Below are positions 42,263 to 54,640 of a stretch of DNA of 64,000 bases, piece after piece. The notes beneath the pieces are model-generated. The model was not told the DNA's origin. It made no database searches and worked only from the letters and a program-made list of their open reading frames with translations. Within the stretch, counting starts at the first letter, position 1. Each line of letters opens with the position of its first letter. The stretch comes from Rosa chinensis (Eukaryota > Streptophyta > Magnoliopsida > Rosales > Rosaceae), in the NCBI RefSeq assembly GCF_002994745.2, contig NC_037090.1:36079001-36143000 (forward strand). Reading direction: 5' to 3'. The position numbers were made by a program, and so were the translations under genes.

Positions 42263-43431
42263 TGCTGTTTTTGCTGAGATAAACCAGTAAACCTTGCGTT
42301 CTGTCTCTTTTAATTTCTATCCCTAGTACATATTGGTATATGCAAGATGCATTCTGTAGTTGTAATTGGCCTGCATACTTAAGAGAAGCTTGCCATTATA
42401 AATGGAGAGTCAAGTAGCTCTTTTTTTAGGTCCATTTTCTATGATTTGCACCCCCATATTTGCAAACTACACCCTTTTTCCTTTTTTTAATAATATTTCA
42501 TCTCAAATTTTTTTACACTTCCTAAAACACCCTCAATCTTTTTTCTTTTCTTTTTGGGTCTTTTCTTCTCTCTCTTTCTCTCTCTCTCTCTCTTCGCGAC
42601 AACAATCTTCCTCTTCACTCTTTCTTCTCCAGACAACGACCTCTTCTCCATTCAAAAGTCAATCAACTTTTCTCTTTCCAAACCAGATGGGCAATTGGTC
42701 ATGCTCCATTCTGGAAATGGTCGATAAACAAGAATCTTCACTGAATCAACCAAAACTAGAAAGCCAAATTCTACTTCTGAAAAAAGTATAGCACATTTCA
42801 ATTAAAATCATTGACACTGACAAGCACAATACCATGGCAACCACCAGCTTGAATAAACAATCTTCCATCTCCTTGGAAGAATCATCCTGTGAAATCCATA
42901 TAGACTCTGAAACAATCTTCACACGGACACTGGATTGTTGCTGCACGGGCAGCACCACAAACACAAAGCTCGCGTGCCCAATTCCATGAAGAAGATCAAC
43001 ACCCGAGCCTGTATTCCCACCGTCTCCATCCCCAAACCTAGAGGGTCAACAACCCCACTACTGCCGAATCCGAATCTCCGACCACCGCCACACACCCAGT
43101 CACCACCATCTTCCGCTCACCCAGTCTCCGTGCAGCCACCGTCATCAAATAAAAACCAAACAGGTCGAAATCCCAACGCCACAGTTTCCAATCTCCATCC
43201 CAATCACCTCCGACAGCAACCCATCCGGCCACACTAGAAGCACGCCGGCGAGGCCAGCGGCCTGTGCCAATCTACCAGTAAAAACAAGAAGCCCAAAACA
43301 GAAACCAAGCAAATAGAGGTTGAGAACTGACACAAGACGCGAACTCTCCGTCAGCAGAGAAGAGAAAGCATCCGAGTAGAATCGAAATTGCGCTCGGACA
43401 GAACGAAACTCACACTATTTGCAGAAAATGG
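42263..43431. other. No gene seen; CT-rich and proline-coding low-complexity DNA
   Basis: CT-rich tract at about 42,540-42,660 including a TC microsatellite. From 42,950 to 43,400 the DNA is C-rich with short proline/serine ORFs. Nothing recognisable on either strand; composition suggests transposon untranslated DNA. Confidence 0.5.
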
Positions 43432-43620
43432 AAACCTTTACGGAAGTCAGGTTTGTCTGCACAATTTCCTTCATGTCTTTATTACAAGTACTTCTACTTG
43501 CTTAAGGCCCAGTTCTCAATAAGAAAAGTAGCTACATTAACTTGTTGGCAGCAACTACTATTATGTACAAATAAGGTTCCACAATGTAGAGATCCCAACT
43601 TTGTTAAACATCGAGTTTTC
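43432..43620 (+). pseudogene. Duplicated scrap of helicase pseudogene (exon 1 end and intron 1)
   Basis: Resembles 47,711-47,880: both have CCTTTAC-GAA-TCAGGTTTGTCTGC, then TTTATTACAA-TACTTCTACTTGCT and GTAAGAAAAGTAGCTAC or its equivalent. It covers the last about 20 bp of exon 1, the donor site and early intron of the SEN1-like pseudogene. Shows an earlier duplication of that gene. Confidence 0.7.
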
Positions 43621-44421
43621 CTACCGGTAAGAAGTTCAATTATTATATGGATATATTATGTATCTATAATTTTTCTTCTTGTATAAGTGTACGTATCAAT
43701 TTTTAACTAAATTCAACTAGATCGGATAGCACAAGTAAATGAGATAGATATTGAAATGGGGTTATACGAACAAATCATTACAACCATACTGAAATGGCAT
43801 TGAATATTTGCCATTGAGGTGTGTAAGTTTTGTGGGCTGGAAAAGCAAGACTTTGAGTATTTTGTTTTGTTTTGTTTTGTTTGAGGAGGAACGAAAAAAT
43901 GACTTCATTAACAGAAGACTGTTGCATGACATTACTCTTCCTTGATCATAGTAAGAATCATAGTTAGGAATCATCATGAGAATAGTATTCAGGATTAACA
44001 ACCTAGTCGTCACTCGCCTCGATCATAACTATTAGGGAGTCGCTTTTGTAGTATTTTGCTCATACCCGAGAGTCGAGCTATACTTGTCATAGTGTTGAAA
44101 CTTGAAAACGATAATCAAAGCCACAAGTTGCCTTGCATGAAGATAAGTTGATATCAAGGAGGGGCGGGTTGTGGGTCAGCGCTTGAGGCCCCAAATCGAA
44201 TGTTGGAGAGGAAGTAATATTACAAAAAAAAAAAAAAAAAATCTCTCAAACAAAAGGTGCCCTCAAATATTCTACGGAAGCATAATATGAAAAGGTTATT
44301 TTTCTTTTATATGTATGCGCTTACTAACTCTAAAAATATTTTCCTAATATATATTATCCTAATAAAAAGGATCTTCATTATTATTCAATTAAAGACAATT
44401 TGTATGCAACCTAACAAATCA
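43621..44421. other. No gene seen
   Basis: AT-rich DNA with a (TTTTG)n run near 43,857-43,880 and a poly(A) run near 44,224-44,241. Short ORFs only. Confidence 0.5.
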
Positions 44422-44528
44422 ATTAGTGGTGGCCCGTAAGAATCTGGTTATCTTAAGAAACACTGCGAGCTCCACAAAACCCGGACTCGCTCTTGGTCTA
44501 GGGTTGCAACTTTCTTCTTGTCCGGCGG

Positions 44529-46110
44529 CGTGCTTGGGCGGCGTTGGCTTGCCTTGCCTGCTCGACGTGACTGCCGGATGGGAATTTGAAAACTAGTGGC
44601 CCGGCAGTTTCTTGGAGAGGGATTACGGCTCGAGTCCGGCGCTGGATGGTTTTGGCGACGAGCACCGGAACAAATCTTGGACTCAGTGGGCGGCGGTGCA
44701 ACGCGGATCGAGTGTCGTTGAGGCACCTCATGTATTTATTATGAAATGAGATTCGGTTATAACTATCCCCGTTTTTTCGGCGGGCAAGGTTTACCATTAA
44801 ATCACACGAGTTAAGCAAATAATATTTTGTTTATTCTGGCCACTGGCCACAAATACATTTCGAATACAAAAGGAAGTGAAAATCAAACAAATGATTATTA
44901 AAAGAAAGAACATCAGTTTACGTTACCTGGTTTTTGCCCCATCGACCCGGATTTCACCCTCGACCATCATCCATGTCTCTTGGTGGGTTGCGTAATAGAT
45001 TTTCATATAGGGGTGTACCTGGGAAGAGTCCTTCTCGGAAGGCGATTGCCGCGCATTGAGGGTCACAATTGATGTGCATCATCTCTGCCTTGAATCTCTT
45101 GAAGAAATAATCGATCTTCTCTCCTACTTTTTGCTTGGTGTTGAATAAGGTCGCCATGTACTTTTTTTGCTTGCGACTGCAGAAATATTGTGAGATGAAG
45201 GTCCTGCTCAGAGTGTCGAAATCCGGGATTGACTGAGGCTGGAGATCCTAGAACCAAGCCGAGGCTAGTCCCGTGAGACTTGATGGGAAGAGCTTACACA
45301 TTAGCTTCTCATCCGTTGTCTCGATGGACATCTATTGTTTGTATCCTTTGATGTGGTCTACGGGATCAGTGGTCCCATCATATTTTTGGAAAACAGGGGT
45401 TGTGAACTGTCAGGGTTTTGTCGCTTTTAAGATGTCGTCAGTGAATGGGGATTTGCCAACGTCCCTCACGATCTCGGCCGCCAAATCTCGGGGGCCAGTG
45501 CGCTTGCACTGTTTGATCATCTTCTCCATTTTCTCTCGCCACTCTTCATTGCGTGGTCTTTTGTGGCGTCCTGCCCCAATTCTACTATTATCATTCAGCT
45601 TGCCGCTCAATCTCTCAAGCAAGGTTTCACCTGCGCTACCGGCTATCACGTTGGTTATCCTGTGGTGGTTATGGTGGGCATCATTGAGCTCTTCATCCGA
45701 AGAGTCGCTATCGAGCTGGAGGATCCTTTCGAGCCTTTTCCGTCGACGAGATTCTCGGTCTTGCTTTTCCCTCCGGAGTTGCTCAAGTTCTTATCTCAGC
45801 GTTTGTGCCTCGCCGACTGGAGGCAAGTTTAGATCGCCGACCAAGTTTGGAAGAGGCTCATTCAGGGGCTGGTCAGGGGGTTGGACTTCGTCGCTCCCAG
45901 TCCTTAGCGACAGAAAGGGGCGGCGTTGGCTTGCTTCGCCTGCTCGACTTGACTGTCGGATGGGAATTTGAAAACTAGTGGCCTGACAGTTTCTTGGAGA
46001 GGGATTACGGGTCGAGTCCGGCGCTGGATGGTTTTAGCGACAAGCACCGAAAGAAATCTTGGACTTAGTGGGCGGCGGTGCAACGCGGATCGAGTGTCGC
46101 TGAGGCACCT
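44529..46110. repeat. About 200-bp direct repeats inside the LINE-style insertion
   Basis: About 44,529-44,728 and 45,914-46,110 match in the same orientation (GGATGGGAATTTGAAAACTA, GGCGGCGGTGCAACGCGGAT in both) with roughly 10% differences. They bracket the gag fragment. Confidence 0.85.
44950..45650 (-). pseudogene. Gypsy gag fragment within the insertion
   Basis: The minus strand gives, with a few lesions, a retrotransposon gag capsid region: SPFTDDILKATKP, then a shifted stretch, then MATLFNTKQKVGEKIDYFFK and CAAIAFREGLFPGTPLYENL. This is the usual Ty3/Gypsy gag pattern (repeated short-helix region with FxxGL). No protease or RT follows. It is antisense to the poly(A)-tailed transcript. 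Confidence 0.75.
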
Positions 46111-46853
46111 CCTGGATCTCCATGACCGGCAGCGTCGTGGAGGGGCTGGACGGTGGCGGCGGCATGCTGAATCGAGCTGCTTTTGACTGGTTTTAACGTG
46201 GTTCGGTCGGGCTTCGACGTGGGTTGAGGTAGCGAGGTCGGGTCTTACGGTGTGGCGGCGAGGGCTGGTGCCAATTGCGGCGGTGGGATCTGGTCTCGGG
46301 TGGCAGCGGTCGACCATTGGAGGCTGTAGATGGACGGTGGGCTTGGGTCAAGCTTTCATTGTTGGACCTGAGATGGGGTTTCCTTCTTGGGCTGTTGGGC
46401 TGTGATTTTGGGCTGGGTTGTTTGACCTAGACCCTATTTATTTTGTTTAAGTCAGTTTTGTTTCAATAATTCCCTATTTTCAGGGACTGTCTAGGCACAT
46501 GTTTGCATCTAGCTTTAGCTATTGGTTTTGGTCTTGTCGACTTAATTCTCAGTGTCTCTAGTTGTACACCAATTGAGGTCTCTAGGCGACTAGATTACTG
46601 GGTAATAGTTAGGTTGGGAGGGCTGGATCCTTCTAGCGCCTCCGGCGTAGTACGAAAGGGGGCTCCCAGTATGTTCTACGTATTTAATTGTACAATGAGT
46701 AGGTCTATTTCTATGTACCACTGTGTGTACTACCACTATCTTCTCGTCTGTCTGATGGCAGCGGAAGGGTATGTAACAACCTATTCTGGCTTATGAATAT
46801 ATTTTCTCGCTCGCTCGCACTTCAAAAAAAAAAAAAAATTAGTGGTGGCCCGT

Positions 46854-47612
46854 CTTGATTACCAAGGCACCCTCCTTAGAAAATTGATAATAAATATGCA
46901 TCGACACCTATTCAGGGTCAGTACAAGATACCAATAGCGACAACACACAATCAAGAAAAAGATACTATGACATCCAATGAATGATCTACCTTTTAGAGCT
47001 TTACAAAGATCAGTTGGGGTCTTCGTCTTGTATTATAATAGTTTTAGTCTTCACCTCAAACAATCACATACTTCTAACATACACCTAAGACTTAATGTTT
47101 TGTATAGAAAATGCCAACACATAAACATCTTATACTAACAACTCTCCTTCGCACCTCCATGGGTGTTGATTGACATACAACTGAACGGGCATTTCTTAAG
47201 TTTTTGAATGTTTATCGGAACTCTTACCAAGAAATAAACCCTTTTACCCCTTCATAGAGAAAAACAAAAAAATATAAACCATCTATTTTGAATCTGTGAC
47301 TTTAATTCTCATATAATTTGGATTAGCGTGGTTTTTGGGTTCCTTAATAAGCTGAGAGTTTGTCGTTTTCTTTTCTCGAGTTGCGTCTCTTTGTTTTTCA
47401 CATTCTTTATTTACTAAATGGAAAAAGAAGAAAATATTCTCAAAAAAAAAAAATGGTAAAAGAAAAAGAGTTTCGCCGTGCTCTCTTCATCTTCCTATGT
47501 CATCTTGAAACTTGAATGAAGGGGTTCATCGACTGGGCGACAATCTTGTTCTGTCTTCATGATCAAGTAGGATCAAGTAGTGAGTCATTGAGTAAGAGAG
47601 TAAACAGTACTA
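46854..47612. other. Upstream region of helicase pseudogene, no gene seen
   Basis: AT-rich DNA with short ORFs only; presumably the former promoter of the SEN1-like gene. No clear TATA box was picked out. Confidence 0.5.
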
Positions 47613-49037
47613 ATGGGGAAGAATAGTAAGCTGAAACAGGAACAAGTTACAGATACAAGAAGCCTAGTGGATTTGGTATTCTCTTGGTCTATTAGGGATA
47701 TTCTCAATGACAACCTTTACAGAAATCAGGTTTGTCTGCGTTTAATTTCCCTCATGCGTTTATTACAAATACTTCTACTTGCTCAATGTCCAGCTCTCTG
47801 TAAGAAAAGTAGCTACGTTATCTTAGTTAGCATCAACTACAGAGAAACTACGAATACCAATGCTAATTATTTTCCCTCCTTTCTTGGTATTTTAGCTTGG
47901 GTTAAAATTTGAGTTCTTTGTTTGTTCTGGAAATGTGTCCTTTCATTATTGTAAAAGAGAATATGTGTCAAAACTTTCAGTTTTTTTTTTTCCTTCTCTT
48001 TCTGTTAGTTAGTTTTTGGTTTAGCTCTACAATCAAAATGGTTGCAGAAAAGGTCATATTGATATTGCAAAGTAATTTTTTCAGATCTCCCTAATAGAAA
48101 AGTTTATTAGCATGCATTATATTGGCTCTATATTTATAGTAAGGTAAAATTGATTCTGCATTGATAGCACCTTCCAATAATATTGGCTCTGCATTTTGAG
48201 TCAATCCACTAGTGGCATTGGATTGACTCAATTAGTTTGAACTTTGAAGTGCTTATCTTTAGGTCAATTAATTTTTTCCTTTGTTCACTTGACCGGTGCA
48301 GACGATCCCCAACACATTTGTGACATTGACGAGTTACAAGAAGTCATTCATTCCTTCACTTGTTGAGGAAGCTCATGCTGATTTACTATCGAATATGTTG
48401 ACTCTGTCACATGCACCTACTTGTGAAATTCTGACAATTGAAGATTCAGCTGGACCTCCTGGTGACTTGTTTTACGATAAAACATCAGTTATGAGAATCA
48501 CAAAGGACTGATGTATGAGCCATAGGTTGGGGATGTCATTGCCTTGACAAATGTTAGACCAGAATGCATTGATGATTTGAACAGGCCTCCAAAGTTCTAT
48601 CTAATCGCTTATGTTGATAAAGCAAATGATATTGATGAATTTCCTGATGCCCTCCAGTTCAAGATATTGACATGGTCAGAGCTTTGGGTTTGTTAAAGTC
48701 TATTAAAGTTTCATTGTATACTACTGGTGTTGCTAATGAAGGGTTGGATTTAGTCCTCAAAGATTCCAAAGTTCCAGGAAGCATTGTTGGTTGCCTTACG
48801 CAGTTGAGAACGAAGTGTACAAACACATTAAAATGTCCCTTCCAATGGAATTCTGTTCCTATTAACGAATATTCATTAAAGAACTTCTGCTTAGAAAATG
48901 CTTGCTTAATATTCTGTACTGCATCAACTTCTTCCAAATTGCATGTTGTAGCAGGAACAGGACCACTGGAATTGTTGGTCATTGATGAAGCTGCTCAGCT
49001 TAAAGAATGTGAATCAGCAATTCCTTTACAACTGTCT

Positions 49038-51739
49038 TGACAGGACCCGCCCCGGATTTCACCCTGAAATCTGAAGTGACCCTGCGGGGCCCACCTTAGA
49101 ATAAATTCTACCAAAAATTTGGCGGAACTTCCCCTAAAATGGACTACCCAAACCTGTAGAAAACATTTACACTTCTCAATCAATTTATCCTTATGCTCCT
49201 GGAGCCACCCTGCTCCCCAAATCAACATCAGTCTCTAATTCACAAAACACACATCTAAACTCGAATAGCATAAATCCCATAGGTAATCAGAGCAATTCTA
49301 ACAAAAAGGTATAAGAGGAAAACCTAATTCAAAGGCAGATGCGGAAGCCATGCTGTTGACAATGCCTCAACTCTCTGTACGCCCGACCTCAACCAATTCG
49401 CCTGCAAACTGGGCATTTGAAACCGAAGGGCCCAGGGGAAAGTACATAAAATATGCTAGCGTGAGTGGACAAAAATAAACAATTTTTAAACCAAATGGAT
49501 TTTATACTTTCCCACATTTATTTCCTTAAAAACTCTCGATGCATGCAACGATTTAGAAAACAAATCAAGAGAAGCTCTGCTCAAGAAAAACCGACTAGCC
49601 CCGCTGGTTACACGGAAATCAGACTAGGCCCCGCTAGTCGAGAAATGATAGGATATGGGGAAGAGATATCACCATACGGGAAATGGAGCCTCCCAGGCTC
49701 TACTACCCTCAACTGCCACTCACACAGAGATTGTGCGAGGATGAGAACTAATAACCTCGACTGACACCCACGTGAGGAGGAGAATAAATCACCTCTACTG
49801 CCACTCACCAACACAAAGTAGGTGAGGAGGAGAACAAGCTACCTCAACTGCCACTCACTAACACAAAGTCAGTGAGGAGGAGACCTAATCACATAACCCG
49901 CGTATGGTGAGGAAAAATCATCGAAAACGAGTAAATCCATGTAGCTTCCCCACATTTCTCACGAGATAGAAACCATGTATTCAACGACGTGACCCCGCAC
50001 GCCAAGATTACTCTCAATCTCAAAATGGATAAGTGAGAAATAGGAATAAATCGACGGCGTGTCCCACACGCCCAAATATTCTCAAATCCGTAACCGAAAC
50101 CGGAAATTAGAATAGGTAAATCCCATTTCCAAAAATCTCTCAAAATCTCCAAGAAGCCAACCAAATCCAAAATCCTTAATTAGGCGTTCCCGATGCCAAA
50201 ACCGAAAGTCAATAAACAATTGAGAATATCCAACTCCATTGAAACTCATCTTAAAAATCTTCCAGGAGCTTAACTCGGTGATTAGGGATATGCTTAATTC
50301 CAGAAATTTACCTCGGAAATAAGGAATTCATCAAATAATATTATAAATCAAAACCAACCTTTGAAACTCATTATTGAAAGCAAAACCATGATATAATTCG
50401 AAATCAATTTCCGAAAATTAATTCATTTCCTCAAAAAGTAATATGAATAATCACTAGAGCATTATTTTAAGAAAATAAATGCATGCATCGTTATTTAAAA
50501 CAAAAGTCCACTCAAAGTACTATTCCGACGATCATGTATTCGTGTTCCGTCATCAAGCAATAGCTTGGTACGTCGTCCTGTACACAATTATATTCCGTGA
50601 ATAATTCTTCAATAATTTAATACAATTCCTAAAATCACTTCCTCATAATTTCACCTCCCAATTTTCCTCGGATTTAGCCCAAATAATACCACTAATACCA
50701 ATTCGTTAATTTAAAGGTTCCAAGGCAGAACCGAGAGATATCCGACGGTCGGATTCTCGTAATTCGATAATCAAAACCCTAAACTTCAGAATTCATAAAT
50801 AATTCCAAGTTTCTCCAAAAATTACCAAACTTCACATACAAGCTCTACACAATTTATAGGATTTAATGGGCTAAAAACCGGAATTAAAACACTGCCTTTC
50901 GCGCCTTCACGCACCTACGCGCCGGTGGCCACCACCTCCAAGGGTCACCAAATTTCGGCAGCGCCACCTACTCAACAGACCCAACATTTTTCACAACTAC
51001 AACAAGTTCCAATTTTACCTTGAAAGGCTCCAAATTGGCCGCTGAAATTTTTCCAGAAAACTCCAAGAACCCTAGAAATTGCAATTCGTTAATTCGACCT
51101 CGACACTGCAAATTGTAATGAAAGACCTTAGGGAAAATGATCTATGTCAAAAACCGAACCTTCGACGCCGGTTTGGTGGCCGGAGACTGCCGGAATCGCC
51201 GGAAATCGACAAAACTCCCAAACTGCTACAGTGAACTTCACGGCTCAATTCCAAGCTCCACCGGCCGAGCCACCGCAAAACACCACCACAGGCGTGACAA
51301 GGATGAAGAGGCGAGCTTGCCGGTTCCCGGATTCCGTCGTGGGGTGGCCGGAGGAGGAAGAAATCAAAGGAAAGAGCAATCGGGTCGAAGAGGGAAAGGA
51401 TCGGGGGAGAGGAGAGAGAAAAGCCCGGTAGGTTTCCAAAAATGGAAACTTACCACAGTAACTTGGCTATTTATAGAAACTTACCACAATAACAATAACT
51501 TTAGTATTTCGCTTATAACTTTCGCATACTGACTCCGATTTTTACGTACCACATATCCACGCGTTCGGTTTAACGTCCTCTACAACTTCTATGAAGAACA
51601 TTTTCTCAAATTTTGACCCAAACAAATATTTAACTTTTAGGGCCACTAAAAGTACTAAAACGACTGTAAAAGTGAAAGTAAGGGTCGTTTACCGTCCAAA
51701 TTACTAGTAAACCGGTGAATTTAGGTTCGGGACGTTATA
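49038..51739 (+). mobile_element. Long solo LTR, probably Ty3/Gypsy chromovirus type
   Basis: 2,702 bp flanked by a perfect 5-bp duplication tgtct (49,033-49,037 and 51,740-51,744), splitting the helicase exon after PLQLS. Starts TGACAGGACCCGCCCCGG and ends CGGGACGTTATA, where CA is expected. No internal domains. Long LTRs that start TGxCAGGACCCGCCCC are, to my knowledge, typical of Tekay-like chromoviruses. A TATTTATAG box near 51,470 suggests plus-strand orientation. ORFs at 51,137-51,532 are not recognisable. Confidence 0.75.
49709..49890. repeat. Short tandem repeats each able to form a hairpin
   Basis: About four units of 37-50 bp containing ACTGCCACTCAC and GTGAGGAGGAGA. In unit 3 CTCACC (49,804-49,809) pairs with GGTGAG (49,821-49,826); in unit 4 CTCACT (49,854-49,859) pairs with AGTGAG (49,871-49,876), around an almost identical 11-nt loop. 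Confidence 0.75.
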
Positions 51740-52285
51740 TGTCTAGTCTCCGCCATGCTATCCTTGTAGGAGATGAGAGGCAACTCCCTGCAATGGTTAA
51801 AAGCGAGGTTTTGTTTATCCTTTGTAGTTTCCATTCTTTTCAAAGTATGATTGGTGTTTACATTGACAACATCTTAATAAATGTGATAAATTACTAGATT
51901 GCAGCAAGTGCTGATTTTGGGAGAAGTTTGTTTGGAAGGCTGGCAAAGTTGGGATACAAGAAGCACCTACTCAATGTCCAGTACATGGGATGCATCCATC
52001 CGTCAGTTTATTTCCGAAAAGGGAGTTCTACAACAACTAGATATTAGATGGTCCAATGTTATGAGCCATTTCATTTACAATTGAAACGTAGCGTTTTGTC
52101 TAGTTGGCGCGCACCGTTTAGTCCTTATGCTGGGAGTATGTTAGGTAGGGGTCATCACTGGTTGGTCGATAAGTGTCCTAAACAGTTCTATATCTACTAG
52201 TTTCCCTGTAGAACGAAGCTATCAATGAAAAATCAGTTTTTATTACTTATTTCCTTTAGCTTTTCTTTATTTTCACTCCTCTGCA

Positions 52286-52705
52286 ATGGCATTTCTGGGC
52301 TTGGATCTTGGGGATCCTAACAATTGGTATCAAAACCCACAACTGGGCCTGTTTCCGATGAGTCTGGCAGTGCAGGGCGGTGGGATCTCCGGCGCTTGTT
52401 ATCTCACACATCCGTCTCACCCTCACGGTAGCCCTAGCTACCCACCACCTCCTCCTTCATTTCCATTCCAACCGAGTTACTCACCACCACCACCACGCCA
52501 AACAATCATTAATGGGTATGTTTTCTTTCATCAATTTCCATCAACCCATACTCACCATTCACCTGATTCTACCGCAAATACCCATCGATTTCCTATGAAC
52601 CATCAGTTAGCAGTGTTAATTCACACTTCATCTCCACCAAAACCATGCGTACCCCACTTGTTTACCATTCTGCTCCTTCAATTCCAACCTTTCAGTCACC
52701 CTTAG
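52286..52705 (+). CDS. Proline/histidine-rich ORF starting inside the 5' LTR
   Basis: 139-codon ORF whose ATG (52,286) lies in the LTR, so a transcript from the LTR could translate it directly. Residues 14 onward come from the interior; the middle is Pro/Ser/His-rich ([20 protein letters not shown]). No recognised domain. It may be part of a captured protein with a low-complexity N-terminus. Confidence 0.35.
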   Translation: MAFLGLDLGDPNNWYQNPQLGLFPMSLAVQGGGISGACYLTHPSHPHGSPSYPPPPPSFPFQPSYSPPPPRQTIINGYVFFHQFPSTHTHHSPDSTANTHRFPMNHQLAVLIHTSSPPKPCVPHLFTILLLQFQPFSHP

Positions 52706-52800
52706 TCTCCACTTTTGTGCCCCAACTCCAATTTACTGATCCAAAACCTCTTCCTCTCCATAGCAAACAGTTTCGGGGTTTCAGATGTAGAGTCGTCGTC

Positions 52801-52968
52801 ATGGGTGCAAAAGCAAGAGTTGCCAAAAAGACCCAAAACCCAGATCTGCTCCGTTATGTGGGTAAGTACTCGAGGTCCAAGAGGTACCGCAGGTGCAGTC
52901 TATGGGCCATCAAGGCCAAAAGTGGAGGTGCCTTCCCACGTCACAACTCCAAGGCGGCAGTTGAGATT
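52801..52968 (+). pseudogene. Captured 60S ribosomal protein L6 (eL6) N-terminal fragment
   Basis: Inside a 262-codon ORF (52,645-53,433). From M at 52,801 the peptide includes [20 protein letters not shown] and [15 protein letters not shown], the N-terminal signature of plant ribosomal protein eL6 (NPDLIRGVGKYSRS and LWAIKAKNGG in the family). About 55 residues only; the KOW/SH3-like core of eL6 is missing. Confidence 0.75.
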
Positions 52969-53205
52969 ATGGAGGCTCCTCTTCAGCAACTTGTGGGTCT
53001 AAAAACTCCAGTCGATATATCAGAATCGCCGGCGGTGCAATTTGGAACTCTACTATCTTCCGGCAACACCTCGTCGTCTTCCGTTCCGGCAACGGAAGCT
53101 ACAGACCACTCCACTCCCACACAAGCCCCAATTGCTTCACCTAAAGTCGCACAGAAGGTGTTCGACTTAAAGCTGGCAATGGAGATCCCAACACCAACTG
53201 CAGAA

Positions 53206-53322
53206 GATGATGAGATTAACAAGGTTGGGTATGTCACCATTCCTGTTGAGATTGCCGGTCCTCTCATGCTTGATGGAAGAGAGCTCTCAGTGCCCATGGC
53301 CACCACTAAAAGTTGCCGTATG
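53206..53322 (+). pseudogene. Captured HMG-CoA reductase fragment
   Basis: In the same ORF as the eL6 piece. [20 protein letters not shown] then [11 protein letters not shown] matches the conserved HMG-CoA reductase stretch (VGYVQIPVGIAGPLLLDG and VPMATTEGC in the family), where the catalytic glutamate follows MATT. Here that glutamate position is lysine. About 38 residues. The intervening Ser/Thr-rich linker (53,000-53,200) and the stretch after it are not recognised. Confidence 0.7.
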
Positions 53323-53380
53323 GAAGACCCTGCTAAGAGACTAGCTGGATTAAAGTTCTTCATGGAAGACCCCGATAAAT

Positions 53381-54640
53381 ATGAAACCAGTTTCCATCTC
53401 AAAAAGGCAAAAAAAATGGCCAAAATCACATGAAATTGAGCAGCAGGAATCCATCATGCCGGTTAGTGGCATTGAGAATGCTAGGGAAGAGTACCCTACA
53501 CCTGTTCTTGGAGCTGCTGAGAATTCATCAAACATTCCCTCCCCAGTTGAGGTTGTCCAGACCGTGGCACGAAGGATATCCAACTCAGCCACTGAAGCAG
53601 ACAAAGAAGCCTGTGACCATCATCCCTTGGAGAAAAATTGTGATGACAGTGGAGGATTGAAAACCTTGAATATTCAATTTGAGATGAGTTTTCCTATTGC
53701 TACTTGGCTTGAGAAAATTCAAAAGGATGCAGTTTTACCTCCAGTGGCTCAGTTTAAGCTACCTCAGTTTTCCTCGAGCATCAAGAAACTTGTTCTCCTG
53801 ACTGGTGCTTTAAAACCTGTTATTGATTTACTGAGTTCACCTTGTTTGGTAAGCCAAAGAAAAGCTGCTTTATTACTTGGTTAGTTAATTACTGCTGATT
53901 TAGATTGCACGGCACACATTGTTCAAAGGAGTGCGATACAACCATTAATTAAGAGCTTAGCTTTGGCAATTGGGAGGTTGGCACAAGACACACATAACCA
54001 AGCTGACATTGCTCATAATGGTCGCGTAGTGCCTCTACTCAAGTTACTTCATTCAAAAAATGAATCTCTGCAACACAATGCTGCATTTGCTCTATATGGT
54101 CTTGCAGATAAGGAGGACAACATTGTAGCTCTTATAAAATTTGGAATTGTTCAGAAATTTGAAGATGGAGAATTCCTTGTTCAACAAACTAAGGATTGTG
54201 TTGAAAAGACATTGAAAAGATTAGAGGGGAATATTTGTGGACGAGTATCGAACAATCTATTATATCTAATGCGGGTTACTGACGAGGCCGTTCAAAGTCA
54301 AGTGGCTTTGGCTTTTGCTCATCTTTGTAAGCCTGGAGGTTGTCATGTCATTTTCAGTGAACATAAAGCAATGAAGCTGCTCTTGGTGCTTCTTGATTAT
54401 AAAAGCCTGAAAAGCCTGAAGCTACAACATGATGGTTCATTGGCCTTGCAAAAAGTGGCTACAAAAGCCACTCCACTCTCTCTTGATGTGATTGCGGAAT
54501 CTCTCACGGTGGTAGCCCAAGTTTTGTGCACTACATATAATTTTGGCTTGCAAGTTTTATCAGCATTGTTCTATGGTTGTGGAAGCTTCTATAATATTGC
54601 GGTATTCTTCTCTTCTACATTCTTCATTGGATTGTGTTGA
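53381..54640 (+). pseudogene. Captured ARIA-type armadillo-repeat protein fragment
   Basis: One frame, 53,381-54,640, with a single TAG at 53,882. From about 53,800 it follows the armadillo repeats of plant ARIA/ABAP1 proteins (ARM plus BTB, nuclear, ABA and cell-cycle signalling): GALKPVIDLLSSPCLVSQRK, GRLAQDTHNQADIAHNGRVV, NAAFALYGLADKEDN, VQSQVALAFAHLC. The C-terminal BTB domain of the family is absent. Residues before about 53,690 are not recognised. No introns interrupt the repeats, consistent with capture from spliced RNA. Confidence 0.8.

Larger units (their letters stand above)
44422..46853 (+). mobile_element. LINE-style insertion with poly(A) tail and 16-bp target duplication
   Basis: The 16-mer ATTAGTGGTGGCCCGT occurs at 44,422-44,437 and 46,838-46,853, and the second copy follows a run of about 15 A. 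Long target duplication plus 3' poly(A) is the mark of target-primed reverse transcription. The insert (44,438-46,837) has no RT domain. Its last about 500 bp resembles a LINE 3' UTR (ends TTATGAATATATTTTC before the tail); its first part holds an antisense Gypsy gag fragment between two direct repeats. Confidence 0.8.

Noticed and set aside
43038..43333. Minus-strand hydrophobic ORFs as membrane proteins
   Set aside because: Short, overlapping on both strands in C-rich low-complexity DNA, no initiation context or homology that I recognise.
44498..44818. Arginine-rich minus-strand ORFs as a gene
   Set aside because: They fall in the 200-bp direct repeats of the LINE-style insertion and have no conserved motif.
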